From Armatimonadetes bacterium Uphvl-Ar2 (GTDB lineage Bacteria; Armatimonadota; Fimbriimonadia; Fimbriimonadales; Fimbriimonadaceae): 64,000 bases of DNA. Positions 52,215 through 60,716 of the stretch are shown in pieces. The notes under the pieces are model-generated. The model worked only from the letters and a program-made list of their open reading frames with translations. It was not told where the DNA came from and did not search any database. Every line of letters starts with the position of its first letter. Within the stretch, counting starts at the first letter, position 1. The position numbers were made by a program, and so were the translations under genes. Where the stretch lies: NCBI GenBank assembly GCA_002162095.1, contig CP021424.1, positions 248,001 through 312,000 on the forward strand, given 5' to 3'.

Positions 52215-53063
52215 TTAGCGCGCAGGTTGCGACCCTTGCTGCGTGGCGATCTCGTCCCACCGCCGGAAGTAATCATCCAGCGTGATGGACTGCCATCCGC
52301 CCGCCGCCAACTCGTCCGTGATGCGCCCGATGGCCTGAGCGGTATCCGGTTGAATATCGTGCAAAAGCACCACGTCGCCGGGGCGCGGGGTGAACACCAC
52401 GTTTCTGTAGACCTTGTACGAATCCTTCACCGCCGTGTCCCCGCTCGACATCGTCCAGATCACGCTGGGCATCAGGCGGTGGCGGGCCAGCTTAGCCGTC
52501 CAACTCTCGTGAATCCCGTAGGGCGGGCGGAATATTGTGGGGTACTTACCGCAGGCTCTCTTGATCGCCTCTTGGGTCTTCAGGATCTCGTTCAGCCCCG
52601 CCGCTTCCGAGGGTTTGGCCGGATGGTTGTACGTGTGATTGGCCACCGTGTGACCCTCATCAAAAATGCGCTTGACCAGTGCCGGGTAACGCGTGGCCCG
52701 CCAGCCCAGCACAAAGAAAGTGGCCTTCATGTTGTGCTTCTTCAGGGCATCCAACACTATCGGCGTTCGATGAGGGTCCGGGCCATCGTCAAAGGTCAAG
52801 GCAATGACCTTGTCCGTGAAGGGGGCTCGCTTCGAGATGGTTTTGCCCTGGAACCGCTTCGGAATCTCCCAGTCCACCAGCTTCGGGTCTCGCTCACCCT
52901 CGCCGTAAACCTTGGGAGCGGTTCTCGTCGTGGCAGGGGGCTCGGCGGGAGCGGCCTTGAACTTCGGCCCGACCTCCCATGCCCATACTAACGCCGAGAG
53001 CGGCATGGCCTGCGCCACCCCCACTCCTAGGCCCAAAACGATCGCCATCCCTGCGCGCTTCAT
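52215..53063 (-). CDS. polysaccharide deacetylase (NodB domain), exported
   Basis: A 282-residue protein with a signal peptide (to about residue 19), a Pro/Thr-rich spacer, and a NodB domain from 85: ALTFDDGPDPH (D92, D93), NHTYNH (H143, H147), RPPYG (180-184) and VVLLHD (H235). The full metal triad and catalytic Asp and His are kept. It removes N-acetyl groups from peptidoglycan or a polysaccharide. It leads the unit with the 713-residue protein. Confidence 0.92.
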   Translation of the reverse strand: MKRAGMAIVLGLGVGVAQAMPLSALVWAWEVGPKFKAAPAEPPATTRTAPKVYGEGERDPKLVDWEIPKRFQGKTISKRAPFTDKVIALTFDDGPDPHRTPIVLDALKKHNMKATFFVLGWRATRYPALVKRIFDEGHTVANHTYNHPAKPSEAAGLNEILKTQEAIKRACGKYPTIFRPPYGIHESWTAKLARHRLMPSVIWTMSSGDTAVKDSYKVYRNVVFTPRPGDVVLLHDIQPDTAQAIGRITDELAAGGWQSITLDDYFRRWDEIATQQGSQPAR

Positions 53064-53114
53064 CTCTCCTTAACAAAGGCCAAGCGGGCAAAAAGTGCGT
53101 CGCGATCGGTCTTC

Positions 53115-54446
53115 TTAATTTCCGACGACCGGGGGGGCTGGAGCGTGTCGCAAATGATGCTCCAAATCGAAAATTTCTTCAATCTGTTCCGAGCTTAAAC
53201 GGGCCTTAACATCGGGGTCCTCCGCTACGCTGGTGCGGAAGTCGTGGCCATCCCACGCCCGGGCCGCGTTGCGCTGCGCCACCTTGTAGGCGGCCTCGCG
53301 GCTCATGCCCGATTGAATCAGCGCCACCATCACGTGCTCGCTAAAGACGAGATCGCCCATCTGGCGCAGGTTGCGCAGCATGTTCTCCGGCATCACCACC
53401 AGCCCGGCCAGGATGCGGTTGAGGCGGTGGACCATGAAGTCCGTGAGTTGGAACGTATCCGGGAACACAATGCGCTCCAGGCTGCTGTTGGTCAGGTCGC
53501 GCTCGTGCCACGTCATCACGCTCTCTTGCATCGCGTGGGCGTTGGCGCGCACCAGGCGGGCCAGGCCGCACACAGTTTCGCTGTTCCAGGGGTTGCGCTT
53601 GTGGGGCATGGCACTGCTGCCGGTTTGCCCCTTGGCAAAGGCTTCTTGCACTTCCAGGATCTCGGTGCGTTGCAGGTTGCGCAGTTCAGTGGCGATGCGC
53701 TCCAGTGATCCCGCCAGGGTGGCCAGCACGTTTAGCACGTGAGCGTGGCGGTCGCGGGCGATGATCTGGGTCGAACTCGGGTCAGCACTCAAACCCAGGC
53801 TCTCGCAGATCGAAGCCTCGAGTTCCGGCGTGACGTGCGCGCGGATGCCCACCGCCCCGCTCACCTTGCCCACCGCAATCTCCTCGCGGGCCTGGGCGAT
53901 GCGCTTCAGGCTCCGCTCCAGTTCGTTGCGCCAGCCTTCGCACTTGTGGCCAAAGGTGATGGGCTCGGCGTGGATGCCGTGCGTGCGCCCAATGCACGGG
54001 TGGTGGCCATGCTCTTTGTGCAGCGCGCTGATCGTGCCGCACAACGTCTCAACTGAACTGCGTAGGACGTCCAGGCTATCCCGCATCATCATGCCGAGGG
54101 CGGTGTCGATCACGTCGTAGCTGGTGACGCCAAAGTGAATCCACCGCGCCGGGTTGGACGTGCCGTCGCCCTCGCTGCCCTCGCCAATAGCGGGCACGCC
54201 ACTTACGTTCTCGCTCACGTTGCGCACAAACGCCATCAGGTCATGCCGGGTGACTTCTTCGATCTCATCACACCGATCAAGATCGAACTTCGAACGCTCC
54301 TGGATCGCCTTCAGGTCCTCCGCCGGGATCACCCCCTCGCGGTGCCACCCTTCGCAAATGGCAATCTCCACGTCCAGCCAGCGTTGGGTCTTGGCTTGGC
54401 GACTCCAAATGGCTGTCATGCCGGGCGTGCAGTAGCGTTCAATCAC
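53115..54446 (-). CDS. purB: adenylosuccinate lyase
   Basis: PurB cleaves SAICAR and adenylosuccinate in purine synthesis. The 443 residues carry TSYDVIDTALGMMMRD, GRTHGIHAEPITFGHKC (active His) and the flexible signature loop GSSAMPHKRNPWNSE. A GTG start at 54446 is supported by TAGCCT 6 nt upstream. It lies 18 nt after purD, so the two purine genes are adjacent and probably co-transcribed. Confidence 0.96.
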   Translation of the reverse strand: MIERYCTPGMTAIWSRQAKTQRWLDVEIAICEGWHREGVIPAEDLKAIQERSKFDLDRCDEIEEVTRHDLMAFVRNVSENVSGVPAIGEGSEGDGTSNPARWIHFGVTSYDVIDTALGMMMRDSLDVLRSSVETLCGTISALHKEHGHHPCIGRTHGIHAEPITFGHKCEGWRNELERSLKRIAQAREEIAVGKVSGAVGIRAHVTPELEASICESLGLSADPSSTQIIARDRHAHVLNVLATLAGSLERIATELRNLQRTEILEVQEAFAKGQTGSSAMPHKRNPWNSETVCGLARLVRANAHAMQESVMTWHERDLTNSSLERIVFPDTFQLTDFMVHRLNRILAGLVVMPENMLRNLRQMGDLVFSEHVMVALIQSGMSREAAYKVAQRNAARAWDGHDFRTSVAEDPDVKARLSSEQIEEIFDLEHHLRHAPAPPVVGN

Positions 54447-54452
54447 GCCGGG

Positions 54453-54458
54453 AGGCTA
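54453..54458 (-). promoter_or_regulatory. candidate -10 box TAGCCT, leaderless-type
   Basis: TAGCCT on the minus strand is followed by 6 nt and the GTG of purB. It lies in the 18-nt gap after purD and could give purB an additional start. Confidence 0.3.
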
Positions 54459-54464
54459 CCCGCC

Positions 54465-55688
54465 TCAATGACCGATATCGGAGCGGAAGTGCTTACCCGC
54501 AAAGGCCACCTGGTCCATGCCGGCGTAGGCGCGGGCGCGGGCTTGCTCCAGGTCATCGGCCACCGCACTCACCGCCAATACGCGGCCCCCATTGGTCACC
54601 AGTTGCCCGTCTTGCATCTCCGTGCCGGCGTGGAAGACCACCACGCCTTCGGGCATCTCGCCCAGCGTGATGGGCATGCCCTTCTGGCTGGTGGCCGGGT
54701 AACCCGCGCTGGCTGCCACCACGGTCACGGCGGCGGGCTCCGTGATTCGGACCGGAGGCAGGGCCTCCCCTTGCGCAGCGGCCCATAGCAGGTCGCCCAC
54801 GCCCTCCACCCGGCGCATCACGCTCTGGGTTTCGGGGTCACCAAATCGCACGTTGTATTCCAGACAGTAAGGCGAGCCGTCCACTACCATCACTCCGCTG
54901 AACAGCACGCCCGAGTACGGCACGCCTTTGGCCCGGAGGTGGTCCACGATGGGGCGCACAATACGCGCTTCGGTCTCTTCCACCATTGCCGTCGTCACCC
55001 ACGGCACCGGCGAATAGGTGCCCATGCCGCCCGTGTTTTCGCCCGTGTCGCCATCGCCCACCCGCTTGTAATCCTGCGCCACGGGCAAGCTCAAGAGACC
55101 TTGTTCGCTCACCACCGTGAGGATCGAGAACTCGCGGCCTTCCAGAAAGTCTTCGACCACCACCAAGCGTCCGGCATCGCCGAACTCCTCATCCAACAGC
55201 ATCCGGCTCAGGGCGTGGCGCGCGTGCAGTTCGTCCCCGCACAAAATCACCCCTTTGCCCAAGGCCGCCCCGCTGGCTTTGATGGCCACGTGCCGCCCGC
55301 TCGCAAACCGCTTGGCGACTTCCTCGCACGCTTCTTGGTAATCGGTGTGGATGGTGGCGGCGGCGGTGGGCACCCCGGCTTCCTCCATCATCTTCTTGCT
55401 CCAGGCCTTGCTAGCCTCCAGGCGGGCCCCCATGCCCCCGGGGCCAAAGGTGGGAATCCCCCGCTGCCGGAGCTCATCCGCCATCCCGCCAATGAGCGGA
55501 TCTTCCGGGCCAATCACCACCAGTTCGGGTTCAAAACCCCGCAGGGCTTCGCTCACGTTGTCAAACAGCGGCCCCAGTTGGCCAACTCCAGGGTTCCCCG
55601 GCGCGCCGGCAATCTCGTGGCCCTCTTGCGTCAGTCGCCAGGCCAGCGCGTGCTCGCGCCCGCCTCCGCCGACAATTAAAATTCTCAT
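54465..55688 (-). CDS. purD: phosphoribosylamine-glycine ligase
   Basis: PurD is the ATP-grasp enzyme of the second purine step. Its 407 residues show ILIVGGGGREHALAWRL, VVIGPEDPLIGGMADEL, FGPGGMGARLEASKAWSK, the ATP-grasp KASGAALGKGVI and LEYNVRFGDPETQ. The start overlaps the recR stop by 4 bp. Confidence 0.97.
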   Translation of the reverse strand: MRILIVGGGGREHALAWRLTQEGHEIAGAPGNPGVGQLGPLFDNVSEALRGFEPELVVIGPEDPLIGGMADELRQRGIPTFGPGGMGARLEASKAWSKKMMEEAGVPTAAATIHTDYQEACEEVAKRFASGRHVAIKASGAALGKGVILCGDELHARHALSRMLLDEEFGDAGRLVVVEDFLEGREFSILTVVSEQGLLSLPVAQDYKRVGDGDTGENTGGMGTYSPVPWVTTAMVEETEARIVRPIVDHLRAKGVPYSGVLFSGVMVVDGSPYCLEYNVRFGDPETQSVMRRVEGVGDLLWAAAQGEALPPVRITEPAAVTVVAASAGYPATSQKGMPITLGEMPEGVVVFHAGTEMQDGQLVTNGGRVLAVSAVADDLEQARARAYAGMDQVAFAGKHFRSDIGH

Positions 55689-56278
55689 AGTTCCCTCCGG
55701 TACTCCAGGGCACTGAGCAGGGTTGCGGTATCGGCGTAGTCCAACTCGCCCCCGATGGGCATCCCGTGGGCCAGCCGCGTCACGCGGATATCTAACGGCT
55801 TGATGAGCTTGGCCAAGTAGAGCGCGGTCGCATCGCCTTCCACCGTCGGGTTGGTGGCCAGGATCACTTCCTGCACGCCACCGCTCATGCGCGCCAGTAG
55901 TTCTCGGATGCGTAGCTGCTCCGGCCCCACGCCGTTCAGGGGATTGAGCAGACCATGGAGCACGTGGTAAACGCCCTTGTACTCGGCAATCCGCTCCATC
56001 GCCATGATGTCGCGGGCCTCACTCACCACGCAGATGAGGTGCGGATCACGCCGACCATCGCGGCAAATCTCGCACGTTTCGCCTTCGGCAATGTTCTGGC
56101 AAATGCTGCACACGCCTAGCGACTCGCGCGCCACCGTGAGGGCATGGCTGAAGCGGCGCACATCCTCCAACGGCATGCGCAAGACATGAAAAGCCAGCCG
56201 TTGCGCTGACTTCGGCCCGACCCCTGGCAAACGCTCAAATTGCGCAATCAGTTCCGCCAGGGGGCGAGCGAATCCCAT
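55685..56278 (-). CDS. recR: recombination mediator protein RecR
   Basis: RecR works with RecO and RecF to load RecA on gapped DNA. The 197 residues contain HhH LPGVGPKSAQRLAF (17-30), a C4 zinc finger (C57, C60, C69, C72), a Toprim domain (CVVSEARDIMAMER) and the C-terminal Walker-like region. It follows ebfC by 9 nt and overlaps purD. Confidence 0.96.
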   Translation of the reverse strand: MGFARPLAELIAQFERLPGVGPKSAQRLAFHVLRMPLEDVRRFSHALTVARESLGVCSICQNIAEGETCEICRDGRRDPHLICVVSEARDIMAMERIAEYKGVYHVLHGLLNPLNGVGPEQLRIRELLARMSGGVQEVILATNPTVEGDATALYLAKLIKPLDIRVTRLAHGMPIGGELDYADTATLLSALEYRREL

Positions 56279-56287
56279 CCGGTCCGC

Positions 56288-56623
56288 TTAGAGGCCGAGG
56301 CCCGGAATGTTGGGCACGTTGCCCATGATGTCCTTCACGCGGGCATCGCGCACTTCCACGGCCTTTTCAAAGCCCATGCGCATGGTGGCGGTGATGGCGG
56401 CACACAGGCCTTCCACGTCGTCCGGGTCCACCAAAGCCTTGTCGATCTTGAGGTCCACGAGTTCGCCGCGACCGTCAAACACGGCCTCCACGCCACTGTT
56501 GCGGATGTCAATCCGCTCGTTGCCCAGTTCGTCTTCAAGCGTCTGCGCACGTTCCATGGCCCCGCGCATGTTCGCCATCATGTCGCCCATGCCTTGGCCA
56601 CCAAATCCCTTGGGAAGTTTCAT
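56288..56623 (-). CDS. ebfC: YbaB/EbfC nucleoid-associated protein
   Basis: A 111-residue YbaB/EbfC protein with an extended N-terminal Gly/Met region (GFGGQGMGDMMANMRGAMER) and core DIRNSGVEAVFDGRGELVDL followed by the usual DPDDVEGLCAAI. These small dimers bind DNA. The gene lies between dnaX and recR, the conserved dnaX-ebfC-recR order, and overlaps dnaX by 4 bp. Confidence 0.93.
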   Translation of the reverse strand: MKLPKGFGGQGMGDMMANMRGAMERAQTLEDELGNERIDIRNSGVEAVFDGRGELVDLKIDKALVDPDDVEGLCAAITATMRMGFEKAVEVRDARVKDIMGNVPNIPGLGL

Positions 56624-58350
56624 GATTCTGATCTGCCGAATTCCCGCTGAATCTCTTCGACCAGCTGGTCACCTTCGAACACCGATTCTACCGCTCTTGT
56701 CGGCACGATGGGAGCGACGTCGGCTTCCGGTCCCCCGTCCGCTCGGGATTCGTATTGGAACATGATCACGCTCTTGGCCCATTCCCGCGCGGTCTCTTCC
56801 ACGGCGGCCACGGCCTTCGGCTTCTCTTGGTAGCGCTGCAGCGTGATGCGCAGCGGGAACTCCACCGTCCACTCGTTGCCGTCCACTCGTACCAGTTCGG
56901 TGCCAGCCAGCCAGGCCTTGGCCTTGTCGTTCTTCTCGCTCCAGTGGGCCACCACACGCCGCCAGATCTCCTGGGCTTGCTCCAGCGTGCGCCCACTCGG
57001 GGTTGGGGTGGCTTCCGGCTCGGTTTCGGGCTCCGGTGAGGGCACGGGTGCGGCTTCCGGCTTCGGGGTGAGCGGCTTGGTCTCCGGTTCTTGGGCGGGT
57101 ACCTCTCTGGGGGTCACCACGGCGGCTTTGACCACGGGCTCCTTTACCTCGGGCTCCACAGTGCGAACAGGCTTAGATTCTTGGCGTAACGCCGCCGGGC
57201 GTTCCCGCCGGGGCTCCGCTTCCGGTTCCGCCGGGTGGCGGGGAGTCGTTGCACTCGGCACCGGGCTCATGGCCAGCCGCACCATTTCCGATTCAATCCA
57301 GTGCCGAGGCAACGTCACGTGCCCCACCGTCGCCAAAAACTGGGCCATCGCGGCCCGGTAGAACAGGATGCGGTCCATCCCCAGGCGCCGCGCCATGGCG
57401 TCCGCAGCGGCCTCTTGGGTCACATCTTTGCCGCCCTTGCTTTCCACGCCAAAGAGGGTCCGCGTGAGATCCGCCAGCCGGTAAGTCAGGCTCTCCACAA
57501 TGGCTTCGGCATCGCGCCCACGCCGGAAAACTTCATCCAACTTGGCGTGAATCTCGGCGATGTCCTTGGCCATCAGGGCTTCCAGCAGTCGGTCCACTTC
57601 GTCCGCCGCAATCAAGCCGAGTTGCTCGTAAACCTGGTTCAGCGTGATCGGCCCCTCGGCTGTCAAGATCGCTTGTTCCAGCAGGGTCAGCGCGTCGCGG
57701 TACCCACCGTCCGCCATCCGAGCCAGCGCCGTCAAGGCGGCCGGTTCAATCTCCATGCCCTCGGATTCGGCCACGAACTGCAGCCGCCCCACGAGGTTCT
57801 CAAGCGAGCCCCGGTGGAACTCATACCGCTGGCACCGCGACCGGATGGTCGGCGGCACCTTCTGCAGTTCCGTGGTGGCGAGGATGAAGACCACGTGCGG
57901 AGGCGGTTCCTCAATCGTCTTCAGCAAGGCATCAAACGCGCTGGCCGAGAGGTCGTGGACTTCGTCGATGATGAAAATTTTGTAGCGGCAATAAGCGGGC
58001 TGATAGCTACTGGCATCCACCACCGCGCGCCGGATATTGTCCACGCCGCTCTCGCTCGCGGCGTCGAGCTCGATCACGTCCATGCAACTCCCCTGCGCAA
58101 TCTCGATGCAAATCGGGTCGTCTTCGGGCGGGTTGCTCATCGGCCCGTCGGTGCAGTTCAGCGCCTTGGCCAGCAGGCGGGCGGTGCTGGTTTTGCCCGT
58201 CCCTCGGGGGCCGGTAAAGAGATAGGCGTGACTGATTTTGCCCTGGTCCACGGCCTGCCGCAGAGTGCGGATGATGTGCTCTTGCCCCACCAGATCATCA
58301 AAGGTCTGGCTGCGATACTTGCGGTAAAGGGCGGTGTAGGACACGGGCAA
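56620..58350 (-). CDS. dnaX: DNA polymerase III subunit gamma/tau
   Basis: DnaX is the clamp-loader ATPase. Residues 1-360 are the AAA+ core with Walker A GPRGTGKT (47-54), FIIDEVHDLSASAFDALLKT and SRCQRYEF. In the zinc module only Cys66 and Cys81 of the usual four remain; the positions of the other two hold Pro and Asp. A Pro/Glu-rich linker (about 365-455) leads to a C-terminal tau-like domain. The start is TTG at 58350 (a GTG two codons on is possible). The 576 residues are normal. The SRP RNA gene lies just upstream. Confidence 0.94.
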   Translation of the reverse strand: MPVSYTALYRKYRSQTFDDLVGQEHIIRTLRQAVDQGKISHAYLFTGPRGTGKTSTARLLAKALNCTDGPMSNPPEDDPICIEIAQGSCMDVIELDAASESGVDNIRRAVVDASSYQPAYCRYKIFIIDEVHDLSASAFDALLKTIEEPPPHVVFILATTELQKVPPTIRSRCQRYEFHRGSLENLVGRLQFVAESEGMEIEPAALTALARMADGGYRDALTLLEQAILTAEGPITLNQVYEQLGLIAADEVDRLLEALMAKDIAEIHAKLDEVFRRGRDAEAIVESLTYRLADLTRTLFGVESKGGKDVTQEAAADAMARRLGMDRILFYRAAMAQFLATVGHVTLPRHWIESEMVRLAMSPVPSATTPRHPAEPEAEPRRERPAALRQESKPVRTVEPEVKEPVVKAAVVTPREVPAQEPETKPLTPKPEAAPVPSPEPETEPEATPTPSGRTLEQAQEIWRRVVAHWSEKNDKAKAWLAGTELVRVDGNEWTVEFPLRITLQRYQEKPKAVAAVEETAREWAKSVIMFQYESRADGGPEADVAPIVPTRAVESVFEGDQLVEEIQREFGRSES

Positions 58351-58368
58351 TGAAAATGGCGAAGAGAC

Positions 58369-58462
58369 GCCGGGAAGGGTGCGTCACCCGATGGTTCGTC
58401 TTACCGTTGCTGCCTTCCGGCCCTGGCGGAGTTCGTCGTCCGTTCGTCGCGCAGTTCCCGGC
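58369..58462 (-). ncRNA. ffs: bacterial small SRP RNA
   Basis: Minus-strand CCAGGGCCGGAAGGCAGCAA is the conserved symmetric and tetraloop region of SRP RNA. The 5' end GCCGGGAA pairs with the 3' TTCCCGGC, closing the hairpin of about 94 nt. SRP RNA binds Ffh for co-translational targeting. Placement directly upstream of dnaX is seen in many bacteria. The exact ends are estimated from the terminal stem. Confidence 0.9.
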
Positions 58463-58538
58463 CATCAACCCAGGGGCTGACGGCCGGAATTCGGGCGTCT
58501 CTTCGCTCTTTGTTTTACTCGGTTTGGGCCAACCGGGG

Positions 58539-59924
58539 TTAGCCTTCCACCCGTCGGGTGCCCGGGCTTACCAGGTCATCCTCTGGGTTGCGGACGCGCG
58601 GCGCCACGTAGTTCGGCGTCTTGAACACCGGGATGGTGCCTTCCATGCCGTACTCGCCACGTCGCAGGATCTGGTCCCGCGTCACTTCGGTCTTCCAGTA
58701 GATCACGCGCTGCCCTTCTCGGATCTCCGTATTGAGGAAGTTCGAGTCGGTCATCCCTTCACCGTTGTAGCCAAACTTGTCCTTGATGTGTTCCGGTGCC
58801 ACGCGCGGCGTGTAGTAGAACTCAAGGATGTACTTGTCCTTCACGAACGGGTAGATCGTGGGGTCGCGGCTCAGGTCGATCGCCTTGCGGAATCGACGGT
58901 TACGAACAAAGAGCTCGTCCTGCACGTAGGTCAGGCCCGCCGGAGCGGTGAAGTTGTTGGCATCGCCACCTTCCCAGTCCAGACCCGCCGCCTTCGCATT
59001 CGGGTAGTCGGCATCGCGAAGGATCATGCGAACGCGCGTCCCCACCGGGAACACGTTCCATGTCCCCTCCACCAGCATCACGCGGCTTTCGGTCACCGTC
59101 ACGCTGGCGCTGAACCGTACGTCAAACGGCGGCTTGGTGTCGTAGTTGCCCTGGTCGTACCAGCCGTTCTCGCGGGCAAAGTAGCCGCGCTGAGTCAAGC
59201 GGATCAGGAGGTTGTCCAGGTTGCCTTCCACCGTGTCGCGCTGCGCGTAGTTGCTACGCTGGCTCTTGTTGCGCTCCATCTCCTTTTCGGCGGCTTCCAA
59301 GAGTTCGTACCACGTCTTCAGCGCGCCCTTGTAGTCGCCGGCGCGGAGCTTGGCGTGGGAGAGCAAGTTGTGGCGCGCGGGCAGGATGTCCTTGCGCTCG
59401 GCGGCTTGCTCAAACCAGGTCACGGCCATCGGGAAGTTGTCTTGGATGCGGTGGTACCACAGCCAGCCCGTTTCGTAAAACAGCTCGTAGGTGTAGTCGT
59501 TGTTGCGGGCGCCTTCTTCACCAAACGCCACGGCGATGGGGATATTCCGGCGGTCGGCGCGGTTTTCCTGGTCCGTGAAGTTATAGGCGATGTGCCACAT
59601 CCCGGTGGCGTACACGTCAATCTGCTTGGGGTCCAAGTAGGTGACGAGGCGGATGATGGGCAGGATCGAGTCGTAGTCGCCGTTGTCAAAGAACGAGTCG
59701 GCGCGCACCCACAGAATCCCAGCGATCATCTCGCGGAATCCGGCAAACGCGAACAGCAGTTGCTCACCCGTCAGCTGACCGAGGTCCGTCACCTTGGGCA
59801 TGTAGTTCTTGCGCCAGAACGGGTACGTCTGGTTCATCTGAACAAAGCTGCCTACCAGCAGCAGCACCAGCATCAGCCCGTAGATCGGGGCCTTAACCAG
59901 TTTGCCTTGACGAGTCCACTTCAT
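58539..59924 (-). CDS. membrane-anchored protein of unknown function, TPR-like
   Basis: A 461-residue protein with one N-terminal transmembrane helix (about 12-30, KAPIYGLMLVLLLVGSFVQM) and a long extracytoplasmic part. Its middle has helical-repeat pieces (YELFYETGWLWYHRIQDN, NLLSHAKLRAGDYKGALKTW); the C-terminal third looks beta-rich (VRFSASVTVTESRVMLVEGT). It starts 3 nt after the ABC permease, so it is a candidate third component of that system. I recognise no family. Confidence 0.75.
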   Translation of the reverse strand: MKWTRQGKLVKAPIYGLMLVLLLVGSFVQMNQTYPFWRKNYMPKVTDLGQLTGEQLLFAFAGFREMIAGILWVRADSFFDNGDYDSILPIIRLVTYLDPKQIDVYATGMWHIAYNFTDQENRADRRNIPIAVAFGEEGARNNDYTYELFYETGWLWYHRIQDNFPMAVTWFEQAAERKDILPARHNLLSHAKLRAGDYKGALKTWYELLEAAEKEMERNKSQRSNYAQRDTVEGNLDNLLIRLTQRGYFARENGWYDQGNYDTKPPFDVRFSASVTVTESRVMLVEGTWNVFPVGTRVRMILRDADYPNAKAAGLDWEGGDANNFTAPAGLTYVQDELFVRNRRFRKAIDLSRDPTIYPFVKDKYILEFYYTPRVAPEHIKDKFGYNGEGMTDSNFLNTEIREGQRVIYWKTEVTRDQILRRGEYGMEGTIPVFKTPNYVAPRVRNPEDDLVSPGTRRVEG

Positions 59925-59927
59925 GCG

Positions 59928-60716
59928 TTAAACCTCTCGGCGGTCGAAGATCAGCATCGCACCCAGCAGCAGAATCGAGATGTAAACAATCCCGTACACC
60001 GCCAGGTTGGTGTAGTAAATCCCTTCACCCACGATCTGGGCGCCCGAGTTGATGACCGAGTTCTGCACGTTGTATTGGCCGAAGTTCGGCACGATCAACA
60101 TGACCAACTGCGCGGCCAACCGCACCAATTGCGGCAACTGCTGGCTTTCGGCTATGGTCGCGAAGAGCGAACCAAACACGGTCCCCACCAAGTACACGCC
60201 GCCGCTGAGGAAGAAGTTGACCACCGGCTGCACAAAGGTGGAGAAGAAGATGGCCACGGCCGCCAGCAAACACATCTGGACGAAGTACATCATCGCCACC
60301 CGGGCGAGGCTAGCCAGTGTCTCCACGTTCGGACCTTGGAACGCAGCAAACACCGCGATCATCGTGCCCGTCATCAGCATGATCATCAGGCCGAGGGCCG
60401 AGACCGCACCGAGGTACTTGCCGAGCAGGAACTGCCAGCGGAGAACCGGCTTACTTAAGATGGTGTAGATGGTGCGGCGCTCCACCTCGTTCGGGATCAT
60501 GTAGACCGTGAGAACGATGGCGATGACCGCGCTGGAGAGCTGAAGAACCCCCAGGATGAGCGAGAGCAACACCGTCTGCGACTGGCGCGCGGTGAGGCCG
60601 TTCATCCCCGGCGCAATGACCAGCAGGAGGAGCGCAATCAGCAGGATAACGAGCAGAACGCGGCGGCGAATGGCTTCACCGAGCGTGGTTCGAGCAATGG
60701 AAAGAACTGCGTTCAC
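59928..60716 (-). CDS. ABC transporter permease (ABC-2 type)
   Basis: A 262-residue permease with six membrane helices. Features of the ABC-2/NosY-like export type are the N-terminal IARTTLGEAIRRRVLLVILL, and VERRTIYTILSKPVLRWQFLLGKYLG, which is the conserved cytoplasmic loop of this family. It overlaps the ATPase gene by 4 bp. Confidence 0.87.
   Translation of the reverse strand: MNAVLSIARTTLGEAIRRRVLLVILLIALLLLVIAPGMNGLTARQSQTVLLSLILGVLQLSSAVIAIVLTVYMIPNEVERRTIYTILSKPVLRWQFLLGKYLGAVSALGLMIMLMTGTMIAVFAAFQGPNVETLASLARVAMMYFVQMCLLAAVAIFFSTFVQPVVNFFLSGGVYLVGTVFGSLFATIAESQQLPQLVRLAAQLVMLIVPNFGQYNVQNSVINSGAQIVGEGIYYTNLAVYGIVYISILLLGAMLIFDRREV

Noticed and set aside
58350-60458. 702-codon plus-strand open frame over the ABC operon
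   Set aside because: It runs antisense to two recognised genes and through the SRP RNA; the product is His/Val/Leu-rich shadow sequence.
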